Assembly: GCA_037783545.1 (NCBI GenBank) | Contig: JBBELK010000454.1 | Span: 1,178,001-1,242,000, forward strand | DNA from: Henricia sp. BOLD:AAB3569 | Lineage: Eukaryota; Echinodermata; Asteroidea; Spinulosida; Echinasteridae | Direction: 5' to 3' | Length of the DNA: 64,000 nucleotides | Shown here: piece by piece, positions 13,618 through 20,029 of the stretch | Layout of the letters: every line of letters starts with the position of its first letter | Numbering within the stretch: the first letter of the stretch is position 1 | Notes under the pieces: generated by a model | Told to the model about the DNA's origin: nothing | Database searches by the model: none | The model's input: only the letters and a program-made list of their open reading frames with translations | Position numbers and translations under genes: made by a program

Positions 13618-16600
13618 GGGGGGGAGTTAACTCGGTATTCTCGTGCAGCATATAATGACTATAGTGAATGGGGACAATAGCAAACACAAATTCCCCATTT
13701 GGCAATAAGTGAAAAAAATGTACACGTACACATTAATTTTGAAATTCGAAATTAATGCGGGTATTTTTTTCAATGCTTTCTTATATTCATTATTTCATAT
13801 ACATAACAATAACCTTCACATGCCATTCAACTTTTCCTTTTTGTTAAATTAATAGGTGGAGACACTATAACGCACGTACAGCCATGCATATTTTATGTAA
13901 TTCGGACGCACATGCACAATGCAAAAACATCTAGTTTCCAACGCAAGTGGGGTATTAAAGATGTATATATTTCCTTATTTGTTGTGATTTTTTCGTAATA
14001 TTCTTATCATAAATTAATTTTTAGACATGCTTCCACGCAGGGAGTCGGTGGAAACCAGCATATTGCTGTTCTGACTTATCCTGCGTAAATATATGAAATA
14101 AATAAATAAATAAAATGTATTGTCCGTGCGTTTTGGGTGTGGCACCTCGGAAATTTTTGTGGTTTTTTTAAATTGATATTTTTCTAGAAACATAAAGTAT
14201 AACGTTCTTCGCTTTCAAATGAGACATCAACGAAAAAAAAAACCGACCAACGTTTAGTTATCAAACAATTACTGTTGATCCGCCAATAATTCAACTCTCG
14301 TTATAAAATAAAGTTAATGCTGACAATATAACTTTAAAGGTTTATCATCTCTTTACCTTGAAAATGAAAAAATGACATTTCTTTTTCGGTTTGCTGGCGT
14401 TAGCAGCATTCGAATGAAATTTCTAATAAAGTAACACCTATAGCAGGGGGCACCGGTAAGAAAAGTTGCAGACATCCACTACGGGGGGTATATAGGTCCA
14501 GTCGTTTTTATACATATTTAAAGTCTGAGATCGCGTATACTTCACCAAAATTATTATGGGAAGTACCCTGCGCATGTCTGGTACATGATATATACATAAA
14601 GTCAGTGGATGTCTGCAAATTGTCTTACCGGTACCCCTGCCTGCCTATATAGGGGAAGATATGGGATAAAAATTACCAAATCGTTTTTTTTGTACCTTTT
14701 AAATTTCGGGGGGAAATGTAGTAACGGGGACTTAGGCCTCGACCTATTATAATAGATTTCACATTATTAGTACTGCAGCAGCCTAATGTTTCAGATGTTG
14801 ACCCATTGTATTACGTCACGCGTCTTTTTATTTGCAAATTTTATCACAAAAGAAAGTCCCGAGACCCCCTTTTTTCGATGTCGATTTGAAATTGCTCAAT
14901 AGCTCAGCTGCATCATGGTAGTCCACGCAACCGTGGAATAACACCATAATGGTTTACATATGAGACAATTCTTAGTAGATGAAATGCAAATTTTGCAAAA
15001 ATTCTTGGATGCTTTTATGAAAAACAAAACATTCGTCAAACTCCTTCCGTGAAAAGCTTTAATGTCCTTGATGCAGCGACGAGATAACAACATTTTCCGG
15101 TTGCCGCCTCAGGGCGAGCTCGACCGGGAGTCCTGCCTAACTTAATGCTCGGTCACGATTCCCCGGGACTTGCTTGATTCAAGCGAAAGGGAGTCGCCAG
15201 ATTACACAGAAAATCGCTCTGTTTATTGGCAGAGAAATCACGATCTGTACACGGGTTTCGTCATCACGGCACTAGACACTGACGTGAGGTTGGAATCAAT
15301 TATGCGACAATCGGGTTTTGGTTGCGCATGCACGTCAGTTATTGTTTTCTCATTTCGTCAAAACAAACATTCAACCAATTTACTTTGTCCAGTGTTGTCA
15401 TCTGTTATGTTGAATTGTTTTTTACCCCTCTCCCCCTTCCCCTTCCCCCTAAAAATGTACTTTTCAGATGAATTAACTAATTTAAAGTGTTTCCTGTCGC
15501 TACGTCCACACACACGAAATTCACAACCAAGTACAGCTCTGTAAGCTAGATGACGTCATATCTTTTGTGCAAGTACGTCTACATGACATAACGACTTCAT
15601 TAAAGTTTTATCGGCATGTTTGAAGGAACGCGTCAGTCATCTTGCCGAACATCTTGCTTCGGCAAGATAATGCCGTGCCTAGACTGCTGACCAGGGCATA
15701 CCGTTACTTGCGTCCCGGTTAACTCATGATGTACTCATGTAGCAAAAGTAGTATAATAATAATACATGTACATGTATAGGCAATGAATTGTTTTGCCTGA
15801 AATAAAGCCCGGTTCATACTTCACGAGAAAGCGAAGATTCGCGCAAAAATTAAGTTAAAACTATAGTAATTAAACTTTCTGCAAATTCGCGGCTCGAAAA
15901 CTTTAGTCGCTGTGATGCGAATTCACGTTCGCTATCGTTTGCTTTTGTTCGCTTTCGTGTAAAGTATGAACTGGGCTTTAATAAGATATGGCGGAGATGA
16001 TACCGTGGATAAACGCCCTTAAAATCTTTGGTTTCTTTGTGTTTGTTTGATAGGTTTTATCACTGACGACTTAGTGAGACAAAGCGAAGATGAAGATGAA
16101 CAGAAGAAATATATGGGCGTCTGTAAACTCCCTGGTCAAAACAAGAAGGTATCAAAAGAAACCACGTATATACCATTTTTTTCCCTTATTTTTTCCGAAA
16201 AAAAAGCCCCATTTGTACTTTATAAAACAATGGAAATTTCATGCATTTCGTGTCATTGGGAATCGATTCCGGGACCACAAACCGGTTGAATTATTACTGA
16301 CACACGTGATGAAACACGTCAGTCATGAATTGTAAATCCTTCTAGACTATGTTATTTATTATTCATAATGATGACGTAGTACTTACTACTGCTGTGTGCT
16401 TCATGTTGTTGTACAGTCATTCCAGTATCGCAGGTGGGATATCATCGTGGCACCGTACAGCCAGTACTACTGCGCTCTATGCACTTTACCGCGAGGAATT
16501 ACGTCAATTATGAATAATAAATCCCCCATGCGCGACTATGTGTTGAAGTACTTATTTAATATTCATTATGATGACGTAGTACTTACCATGTGCTCTGTAC

Positions 16601-17784
16601 ATTCCAGTATCGTAGGTTGGACATCATCGTGGCACCGTACAGCCAGTACTACTGCGCCCTCGTGCACTTCACTGGATCAGGCCATTTCAATCGATCTATC
16701 CGATTACTGGCAAAGAAAAAGGTTGGAAAATATTCCCATTAAAAACCTCCACTTTTACTCATGTTTCACTCTTTACTCATTTTAAGACATAATTCTCGTC
16801 AAATTCTGGTATGTCGAAACATAATTCCATTTTAAAGGTGTATTAAAAGCAATTAAGCATACTTAAAAACATGTTTTACAAATTGTATCCAATCAAGGTA
16901 ATTCTAGTTTACAATTTGTGCCAAATTCAAAAGAATTGAAGGATTACATAAAGTGTTAAACTTTCTACTTTCGGCCATTTTTAGTGTGCCATTAATTATT
17001 TATGAGTTGCATCGGTTCTATTAACATGTTTTGTTACTCCTGGATCGAGAATCTAGTATTTTATTCGTGTAAAGCCGGCCTCCCACTGTGCGATTTTTGC
17101 CACGAATTTCCTACGAATTGGTACGATTATCGGAGACTGCCTATATACTCTGCACACAATCGTACCCAATCGTAACCAATCGTAGCTAATCGTACCTAAT
17201 TCGTGGCCAAAATCGCACAGTGGGAGGCCTGCTTAAAGCGGGCCTCCCACTGTGCGTTTTTTGCCACGAATTTCCTACGAATTGATACGATTATCGGAGA
17301 GTGCCTATAGACTCTACACACAATCGTACCAAATCGTAGCTAATCGTACCGAATCGTGGGGAATTCGTGACAAAAATCGCACAGTGGGAGGCCCGCTTAA
17401 AGCGGGCCTCCCACTGTGCGATTTTTGCCACGATTCCCCTACGAATTGGTACGATTATCGGAGACTGCCTATAGACTCTACACACAATCGTAGCCAATCG
17501 TACCCAATCGTAGACAATTCGTGGCAAAAATCGCACAGTGGGAGGCCTGCTTAAGACATCAACGAAATAAGGACATGCCAAAAATGTTATCAAGTAATCT
17601 TTAATGTCATTATTTTCTTGAATTGCAGGGCATGTCACTCTCTGAGCATGCGCTACGCACGGGTGTCATTAGACGCGGTCAGATCAAAGTTCACGAGGGC
17701 ACGCCCCTTCCGGTCACGTGCGAGGAGGACATTTTCAAGCATCTGGGGTTGGAGTACAGACCTCCAAAGGAGCGTGGTTATTGA
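145..17784 (+). CDS. POLL: DNA polymerase lambda, C-terminal six coding exons (gene continues upstream)
   Basis: Family X DNA polymerase that fills short gaps in base excision repair and non-homologous end joining in the nucleus. Six exons join in frame: 145-324, 1340-1468, 1863-2031, 16054-16148, 16608-16721, 17629-17784, giving 280 residues that align end to end with the last part of vertebrate pol lambda. Visible landmarks are the helix-hairpin-helix [11 protein letters not shown], the second hairpin with NNIWGVGP, the CGSYRRGK nucleotide-binding segment, catalytic aspartates in [13 protein letters not shown] and RRLDIIV, the [11 protein letters not shown] segment, and the C-terminal [13 protein letters not shown] before TGA. 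The BRCT domain and the dRP-lyase lysine would be on upstream exons not in the window. All introns are GT-AG. Intron 3 is very long (14 kb) and contains another gene. Lambda rather than beta is indicated by [12 protein letters not shown] and the C-terminal end. Confidence 0.96.
325..1339 (+). other. POLL intron 1 with a hairpin element
   Basis: Intron from gtaaga to cacttag. It holds the inverted-repeat element at 419-800; the rest (801-1339) shows no gene-like or repeated structure that I can recognise. Confidence 0.8.
419..800. mobile_element. MITE-like element with 24-bp terminal inverted repeats
   Basis: Ends TATATGGGTCATTCCATGAA and its inverse TTCATGGAATGACTCATATA bound about 380 bp with no coding capacity. 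A segment GGTTGTGGATGTAAC occurs twice inside. The TA-rich junctions suggest TA target duplication, but this is not certain. Confidence 0.65.
1340..1468 (+). CDS. POLL: POLL exon b: fingers subdomain
   Basis: Forty-three codons in phase 0, from [14 protein letters not shown] to EAGEIEQT, flanked by cacttag and gtaagt. [20 protein letters not shown] is the most conserved part and matches the lambda-type rather than beta-type sequence. Confidence 0.95.
1863..2031 (+). CDS. POLL: POLL exon c: palm with first two catalytic aspartates
   Basis: The exon has 169 nt and ends in phase 1. It contains [24 protein letters not shown] carries the two metal-binding aspartates equivalent to human D427 and D429. 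The donor gtgagt opens the 14-kb intron. The split glycine codon is completed by the exon at 16054. Confidence 0.96.
2105..2405 (+). repeat. Interspersed repeat, copy 1 (second copy at 28316-28650)
   Basis: About 300 bp that align along their length with 28316-28650, sharing CCAGATCACATTTTTGA, TGAGATTTTGATACCAT, TCTGAAATTTCGCA and TTCCCATGGATAGTATTTT. The left end TAAAGGAGCGTGTCCAGAT is the inverse of the right end of the other copy, so the full element has terminal inverted repeats. This copy has lost its right end where the SINE at 2408 begins. Confidence 0.7.
2408..2640 (+). mobile_element. tRNA-derived SINE
   Basis: It carries a degenerate tRNA-like head with a B-box-like GTGCGAGTCCC, then the conserved body segment GCCCTTGGGCAAGGCACTTT and CTCTCCACCCAGG. 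The same body appears at 36840-37395. The head is eroded and there is no clear 3' tail. Confidence 0.65.
2758..3159. mobile_element. MITE-like element
   Basis: Left end GGGGCGGTATTCAATT and right end AATTGAATACCACTCC are imperfect inverted repeats bounding about 400 bp of AT-rich non-coding sequence. Several internal TTACTTAGT-type motifs recur in both orientations, consistent with a longer folded hairpin. Confidence 0.6.
3385..3630. mobile_element. Hairpin MITE, CCATTTTATGGAGCTG type
   Basis: The ends CATTTTATGGAGCTGTTAAG and CTCCATAAAATGG are inverted, with internal GCTTAGCACA and TTACCAGCCAAAAT. It is a diverged relative of the elements at 23827-24097 and 26788-27255, which share the GCTTAGCAC and AGCCAAAAT blocks. 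Confidence 0.6.
4032..4356. mobile_element. Long near-perfect hairpin element (about 150-bp arms)
   Basis: The left arm begins AGGACAATTCCGTAAATTCA and the right arm ends with its inverse TACAGAATTGCCCCT. The arms share inverted blocks for the AGACTTTGAGGGCTTGTAAT, CAAACAACT and AGGAATTACAC regions, with a short centre near 4185-4205. High arm identity suggests a young insertion. The open frames across it are by-products of the arms. Confidence 0.8.
5305..5436. mobile_element. TTAA-type hairpin MITE, copy 1
   Basis: It is a palindrome around GCAGCTCCATA...TATGGAGCTGC with arms GGCTCGTCA, GAGGCCAAATTCGTGCCACG and GAAATACGCAGCTCCA. The left flank is TTAA; the right end reads CTTCAA where the family has CTTTAA. 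Related copies are at 31997-32116 and 54885-54983. Confidence 0.75.
6116..6166 (+). repeat. C-rich low-complexity tract
   Basis: Cytosine-rich run ending in about 17 consecutive C and then an A run. It is simple sequence with no other content. Confidence 0.9.
6838..6925. repeat. Small inverted repeat with a CRE in each arm
   Basis: ACTTAATGACGTCATAGTTTG on the left faces its inverse in CAAACAAAGCGTGACGTCAT...ATTAAGT on the right. Each arm holds TGACGTCA. It is probably a small MITE rather than a regulatory module. Confidence 0.5.
6941..6972 (+). repeat. (GATT)n and TTTA microsatellite
   Basis: Repeated GATT followed by TTTATTTATTTG. It could be the tail of an old retroposon, but no body was recognised in the following bases. 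Confidence 0.7.
7430..7650. mobile_element. Hairpin element
   Basis: The arms CATTTTGGGAGTCAAATAAT and ATTATTTGACTCCCAAAATG, and GTGCGCGTGCGCGTT with its inverse AACGCGCACGCAC, are separated by a short centre near 7540. The opposed open frames in this stretch mirror each other and are not genes. Confidence 0.7.
8219..8362. mobile_element. TTAA-flanked hairpin MITE with shortened left repeat
   Basis: It is flanked by TTAA at both ends and belongs to the family seen three times at 17069-17554. The right end has the full GCACAGTGGGAGGCCCGC; the left end goes from GCGGGCCT directly to ACGAATT, so about 20 bp of the terminal repeat are missing. A lone terminal fragment of the family lies at 8513-8536. 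Confidence 0.8.
8875..9115. mobile_element. Imperfect hairpin element
   Basis: CCTTTTCGCGCGTAAAGTTG then GCGTCGCTTT on the left faces AAAGCGATGCGCGTCGCAT then GCACGAAAAGG on the right. Inner arms such as GGGAATTTATTGTGAAACGA and TCGTTCTACTCCAAATTCCC also pair. Confidence 0.6.
10175..10333. mobile_element. TA-type hairpin MITE, GACCGTATCGAATAGC family, copy 1
   Basis: Terminal inverted repeats TAGACCGTATCGAATAGCCG and CTATTCGATACGGTCTA bound about 158 bp. Second copy at 58907-59054. The inner parts also pair (TGTGGGGCA with TGCCCCACA). Confidence 0.8.
10664..10679 (+). promoter_or_regulatory. CRE (TGACGTCA) and inverted CCAAT upstream of the nested gene
   Basis: A full palindromic cAMP-response element, the CREB/ATF consensus, is followed 3 bp later by ATTGG, an inverted CCAAT box. 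It lies 137 bp before the TATA box of the PKI-like gene. TGACGTCA occurs several other times in the window, including inside MITEs, so the functional reading is inference. Confidence 0.5.
10808..10815 (+). promoter_or_regulatory. TATA box of the nested gene
   Basis: TATAAAAG, a consensus core promoter element, lies about 117 bp before the chosen ATG. Transcription would start near 10838-10846, where TTCAATTC resembles an initiator. Because the frame upstream of 10932 runs through this TATA box, the longer frame start near 10800 is unlikely to be used. Confidence 0.65.
10932..11420 (+). CDS. Intronless nested gene: three-repeat PKI-like (PKA pseudosubstrate) protein
   Basis: 162 residues, no intron, nested in POLL intron 3 on the same strand. 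The start ATG has good context (ACCATGATGG) and lies after the TATA box. Codons end mostly in G or C, unlike the AT-rich intron. The protein is three diverged repeats: VRRNAMADV (25-33), [10 protein letters not shown] (72-81) and [10 protein letters not shown] (130-139), each followed by a leucine-spaced segment ([34 protein letters not shown]). An acidic stretch ([11 protein letters not shown]) and Pro/Ser segments link repeats 2 and 3. Arg-Arg-Asn-Ala-hydrophobic is the core by which vertebrate PKI occupies the PKA active site, with Ala in place of the phospho-acceptor, and PKI also has a leucine-rich export signal after it. No signal peptide or membrane segment is seen. The PKI Phe10 and Arg15 equivalents are not at the expected positions, so PKA inhibition is inference; that this is a real gene is well supported. 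Confidence 0.8.
   Translation: MMAPPTAIMMRACRTQTTTPSRQRVRRNAMADVTTGITADQLQALEAKVQTYIPDFFNPSTATSAASDGLMGRRRNAVANVVEGLSHHDLHHLEDLVRTTYNDTDFEPSDDGEDACFSPTSIFPSPAYYERRRNALATPLDPETLQRMQSLHNCRNGSTHPA
11683..11690 (+). promoter_or_regulatory. Second CRE, 3' of the nested gene
   Basis: TGACGTCA lies 263 bp after the stop codon of the PKI-like gene. It would fall in the 3' untranslated or flanking region. No polyadenylation signal was found close by; the first clear AATAAA downstream is at 12728. Confidence 0.3.
12094..12296. mobile_element. Hairpin MITE, CAGGGTT...GTCGAGTCC type
   Basis: The ends CAGGGTTATATAGTCGAGTC and GACTCGACTACAACCCTG are inverted. The interior is built from repeated CACAAGTCC and GGACTTGTG motifs in opposite orientations, so the element folds along its whole length. 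Confidence 0.75.
13043..13500. mobile_element. Inverted-repeat element with CACCAGGGATCCC ends
   Basis: Left end GGGCTACTTTCGAGCGCGG and right end GAGCGCTCGAAAGCAGCCC are inverse. GTGCACCAGGGATCC and CGAAAGCGT motifs recur near both ends in opposite orientation. About 460 bp, non-coding. Confidence 0.65.
13572..13630 (+). repeat. Poly-G tract
   Basis: A run of more than 40 mostly uninterrupted G. Length in the assembly may be unreliable. It lies in the POLL intron on the sense strand. Confidence 0.95.
14093..14116 (+). repeat. (AAAT)n microsatellite
   Basis: Short AATAAATAAATAAAT run with no other recognisable feature. Confidence 0.85.
14443..14640. mobile_element. Hairpin MITE, GCAGGGG...ACCGGTAAGA type
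   Basis: Terminal repeats near GCACCGGTAAGAAAAGTTGC and the inverse of GGATGTCTGCAAATTGTCTT bound about 200 bp. A one-ended relative, GGGGTACCGGTAAGAATTTG, is at 26348-26395. Confidence 0.7.
15803..15980. mobile_element. TA-type hairpin MITE, AAAGCCCGGTTCATAC type
   Basis: TAAAGCCCGGTTCATACTTC faces GTATGAACTGGGCTTTA. Inner arms (CGAGAAAGCGAA with TTCGCTTTCGTG) also pair. It ends 73 bp before the POLL exon at 16054. Confidence 0.75.
16054..16148 (+). CDS. POLL: POLL exon d: palm loop region
   Basis: The exon has 95 nt. After completing the split glycine it reads [16 protein letters not shown] then [15 protein letters not shown], matching the human segment FLTDDLVSQ...KYLGVCRLPG. The acceptor is gatag and the donor gtatca. 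Confidence 0.94.
16316..16680 (+). repeat. Tandem duplication spanning POLL intron 4 and the start of exon e
   Basis: Two copies of about 182 bp in direct order. Each carries ATGATGACGTAGTACTTAC, then CATTCCAGTATCG, then the exon start. The left copy is eroded downstream. The right copy supplies the working acceptor and exon at 16608. Confidence 0.8.
16426..16486 (+). pseudogene. POLL: Truncated duplicate of POLL exon e
   Basis: After an intact acceptor (cattccag) it reads [18 protein letters not shown], identical in most residues to the true exon at 16608 including the catalytic aspartate, but with Leu to Trp. It then loses frame by one base at CTCTATGCAC and diverges, with no donor. Splicing to it would disrupt the protein. 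Confidence 0.8.
16608..16721 (+). CDS. POLL: POLL exon e: third catalytic aspartate
   Basis: Thirty-eight codons, phase 0, from [15 protein letters not shown] to [10 protein letters not shown]. The aspartate in RRLDIIV is the third catalytic carboxylate (human D490). Human YFTGSAHFNRS is [11 protein letters not shown] here. The acceptor attccag lies in a duplicated block, so two near-identical acceptors sit 182 bp apart. Only this copy has a full exon ending in a donor (gttgga, a weak match to consensus). Confidence 0.95.
17069..17554. mobile_element. Three head-to-tail TTAA hairpin MITEs
   Basis: Three copies (about 17070-17236, 17233-17400, 17397-17554) each have GCGGGCCTCCCACTGTGCGA ends and an interior built from CGATTATCGGAGA and repeated AATCGTA motifs. 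Neighbours share one TTAA at 17233-17236 and 17397-17400; the right-hand end is followed by TTAA at 17551-17554. The TTAA target and inverted ends are typical of piggyBac-dependent MITEs. No transposase gene is nearby. Confidence 0.85.
17629..17784 (+). CDS. POLL: POLL last coding exon: thumb and C terminus
   Basis: Fifty-one codons and TGA, after the acceptor cttgaattgcag. It reads [20 protein letters not shown] through [20 protein letters not shown] to PPKERGY, matching the human end at PYREPAERDW. It starts only about 75 bp after three tandem MITEs. Confidence 0.95.
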   Translation, partial: GMSLSEHALRTGVIRRGQIKVHEGTPLPVTCEEDIFKHLGLEYRPPKERGY

Positions 17785-18483
17785 TTCGTTTTGGCGGGAC
17801 AAAGTTTCATTTTGCCTGAAAGAGTTGTTACATTTTACTTTAAATTTTAATGCAAAAATTGAGGTTGCTTAGATAAAGATGTATGTGATTTGGTACGATT
17901 GTCTGATTTGATACTTTCAAGACTGTTTAATTTCGTCTTTAATCAAGTCCATTCATTGCTTAAAACAAATTCAGTTATACAGGAAACGTTTCAACAGAAA
18001 ATATTCGTACAATTTTTTTGGTAGTCCTCCGGTACATTTTTGATACATATTTTCATTGTTTTTTGAGTTTTCAGTATATGTCACGAAATGTGCAAAATTT
18101 GTACTTTTTACGTGTTCGTGCATGTGGAGAACGTGTAATTCAACTCAACAGGGGGCGCTAAACAGGTTTAGGGAATGATGACACATACACTGGCATACAT
18201 GCGCGGCATCAGCATGCCGGCAGAGTATTCTAAATTCTGCAGAATTTCAAAATTTTCAAAGATTAGATGAAAGCGGCGTCTCGAACTTTGTTAGCTGCTG
18301 ATACAAAGTGCAATTCAAATACATGTACATACATAAAATAATCAAATGGAAGGTGGATTTGTCGATGTGTATATAGAACTAGAAAGTATGATTCATTTTA
18401 ATGGCATTTGCTCAGGCTATCAAGCGAAAGTAAACATACTGGCAGCAGTTTTAATGTTGCCATTGTGACTAACGGAAATGAAT
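17785..18483 (+). other. POLL 3' untranslated and intergenic sequence
   Basis: AT-rich, with no gene or repeat recognised. A clear AATAAA close to the POLL stop was not found; AATAAA-like sequences first appear near 19074, beyond the SINE. Confidence 0.6.
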
Positions 18484-18489
18484 GATCAT

Positions 18490-18523
<34 letters not shown>

Positions 18524-18863
18524 TCTTTCTGGTATTCATACCAAGGATTCCTCAATAGTGCTCATTGCACTGTCACTCGGAAGCGTGAGGAAACCCATGA
18601 AGAATTAGAATTAGACCTGGCCAGAGACACCGGGGATGATCCCCCTTGCTCTTCACGAAATAATGCTCTGGGATCTTTAGAGTGCGTTTCCATTACCTAA
18701 CACACTGGACCAACGGCTTTACATCCCTTCCGAAGGATGGAGCAAGTATGGTTGAGTGCCTTGCCCAAGGGCACAGGTACCGTAGCCGTGGGGAGGTTCG
18801 AACCTGCAACCCCAAGTTTTCACCTATGATTGCGAGTCAATGACCTAAACCGCTCGGCCACGT
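18484..18863 (-). mobile_element. tRNA-derived SINE, minus orientation
   Basis: On the minus strand the head reads CGTGGCCGAGCGGTTTAGG (A box) and GGTTGCAGGTTCGAACCTCC (B box). These resemble a tRNA with a long variable arm. The body has the inverse of TGCCCAAGGGCACAGGTACC and ends in (AAT)n, seen here as TTATTATT at 18489-18523. The copy at 24171-24534 is the same family. Confidence 0.85.
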
Positions 18864-18991
18864 ATAGAGCCTTTGCATGGGTCGTCATGACAGGAGGCAG
18901 TCACATTGTCACTCTGTGTCATGCATGAGTAGGCACTTTGTGGATCATGAAAACCTGCCCCGTGTCATGGCTGCCGGTGCGCAAAAGGTCT
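18864..18991. mobile_element. TA-type hairpin MITE, TGCACCGGCGGCCATGACAG family, copy 1
   Basis: It starts at TAGAGCCTTTGCATGGG directly against the SINE head and ends GCCGGTGCGCAAAAGGTCT. Internal landmarks of the family are CAGTCACATTGTCAC, GCACTTTGTGGATC and CATGACAGG. Other copies: 20443, 23365, 25743, 28040 and 44029. Confidence 0.75.
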
Positions 18992-19417
18992 GTTCACCAT
19001 AATTATGCATGGTTGAATTTGCGCTCCAGTAGCTATGGTAATGGTTATTTTATTACATGTATTTTATTGAACTAATAAAATAATATTTTAAATAGAATCG
19101 AGAATAATATTTGAACATTGTAGACTATTGTCCATCCTGTTCCATAGCTTAATAAAATAATTGAATGAGTGAAGTGTTTTTATTATATGTCAAAATATGT
19201 ATGGATTTTATAATATGGATTTTATAATAAATTTGCGGCAGAGTCATTCAAAAAGTCATTTGTACTGGGAATATTTTGTAGACAAAGAGAGAGTTTGTTG
19301 TAATCGATTACAGGCTGTATACTGTTGTCTACAGACAGTTTTAAATGTCTCCAGGGAAGAGTCAGTTTGTACATTACTTGGTGAATTTGTTGTCGGGGCG
19401 TGTCATGTCACTTTTAT

Positions 19418-19494
19418 CCAATGAGTACCGAGCGGCCCCCGCCCCCTCTTGACCCCCGGGCGGCCCCCGCCACATATTTATAAGAGATGTTAGC
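19418..19494 (+). promoter_or_regulatory. Probable CK1 gene promoter
   Basis: CCAAT at 19418-19422, GC-box-like CCCCGCCCCC around 19437, and a TATA-like TATTTATAAG at 19485-19494, all in the expected order. They would put the transcription start near 19515-19525 and give a 5' leader of about 390 bases. The leader contains upstream ATGs, so a leader intron is possible. Confidence 0.5.
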
Positions 19495-19903
19495 CTACAA
19501 AAACGACAACGAAACCAGCTGTTTTTGCCATACATATCGATTCAATCCCAGTATGAATACAGGGTGTGTCACCAAAATGTGTCATTCATTGAATAAAAGC
19601 ACACGGCGTTGGTTTCAAGGTCATTTGTGATATCATTTTGGGTCACGTCAAAAATGGTGCCGTCGTTTATTCGCTGGTTCGCGATTCCAACTATGCGCGT
19701 AATCAATACACGAAACTGCCGCCAGGTACAGGTACGGGTACCCGCCAACAAATATGCGAAAGACAACTCATCGCTGCAGAATTCTGTCGCAAAAATATTC
19801 AAAACTGCCAAAAATTACAACACTCTGCCCTGAGAAATATCATTAACGAGCTGAATGATGTTTGATAGATGTGGGAGAAGTCGTCAGCTGTATTGTGAGC
19901 GCC

Positions 19904-20029
19904 ATGTCTAACGGCAGAGGGCAGAAATACGAGTACACAGTCGCTGCGGGCACCTACAGTTTGGTCAAGAAAATTGGGAGTGGATCGTTTGGCGATATTT
20001 ATCTCGGTGTAGATTTCACGACTGGGGAG
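19904..20029 (+). CDS. CSNK1A1: CK1 exon 1: start and glycine loop
   Basis: Forty-two codons, phase 0. [18 protein letters not shown] leads into [17 protein letters not shown] and ends at TTGE before gtaaac. The ATG has context GCGCCATGT. A frame extends upstream without another ATG. Confidence 0.92.

Larger units (their letters stand above)
2032..16053 (+). other. POLL intron 3 (14 kb) hosting a nested gene and many MITEs
   Basis: The intron runs from gtgagt to gatag. It carries the nested PKI-like gene near 10.7-11.4 kb and at least a dozen hairpin elements, listed separately. The stretches 4560-6840, 9120-10170, 11700-12090, 12300-13040 and 14640-15800 appear to be unique, AT-rich, non-coding sequence apart from the simple repeats listed. 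Confidence 0.8.

Noticed and set aside
19593-19865. 91-codon open frame in the CK1 leader
   Set aside because: It has no ATG in frame and lies between the promoter elements and the CK1 start.
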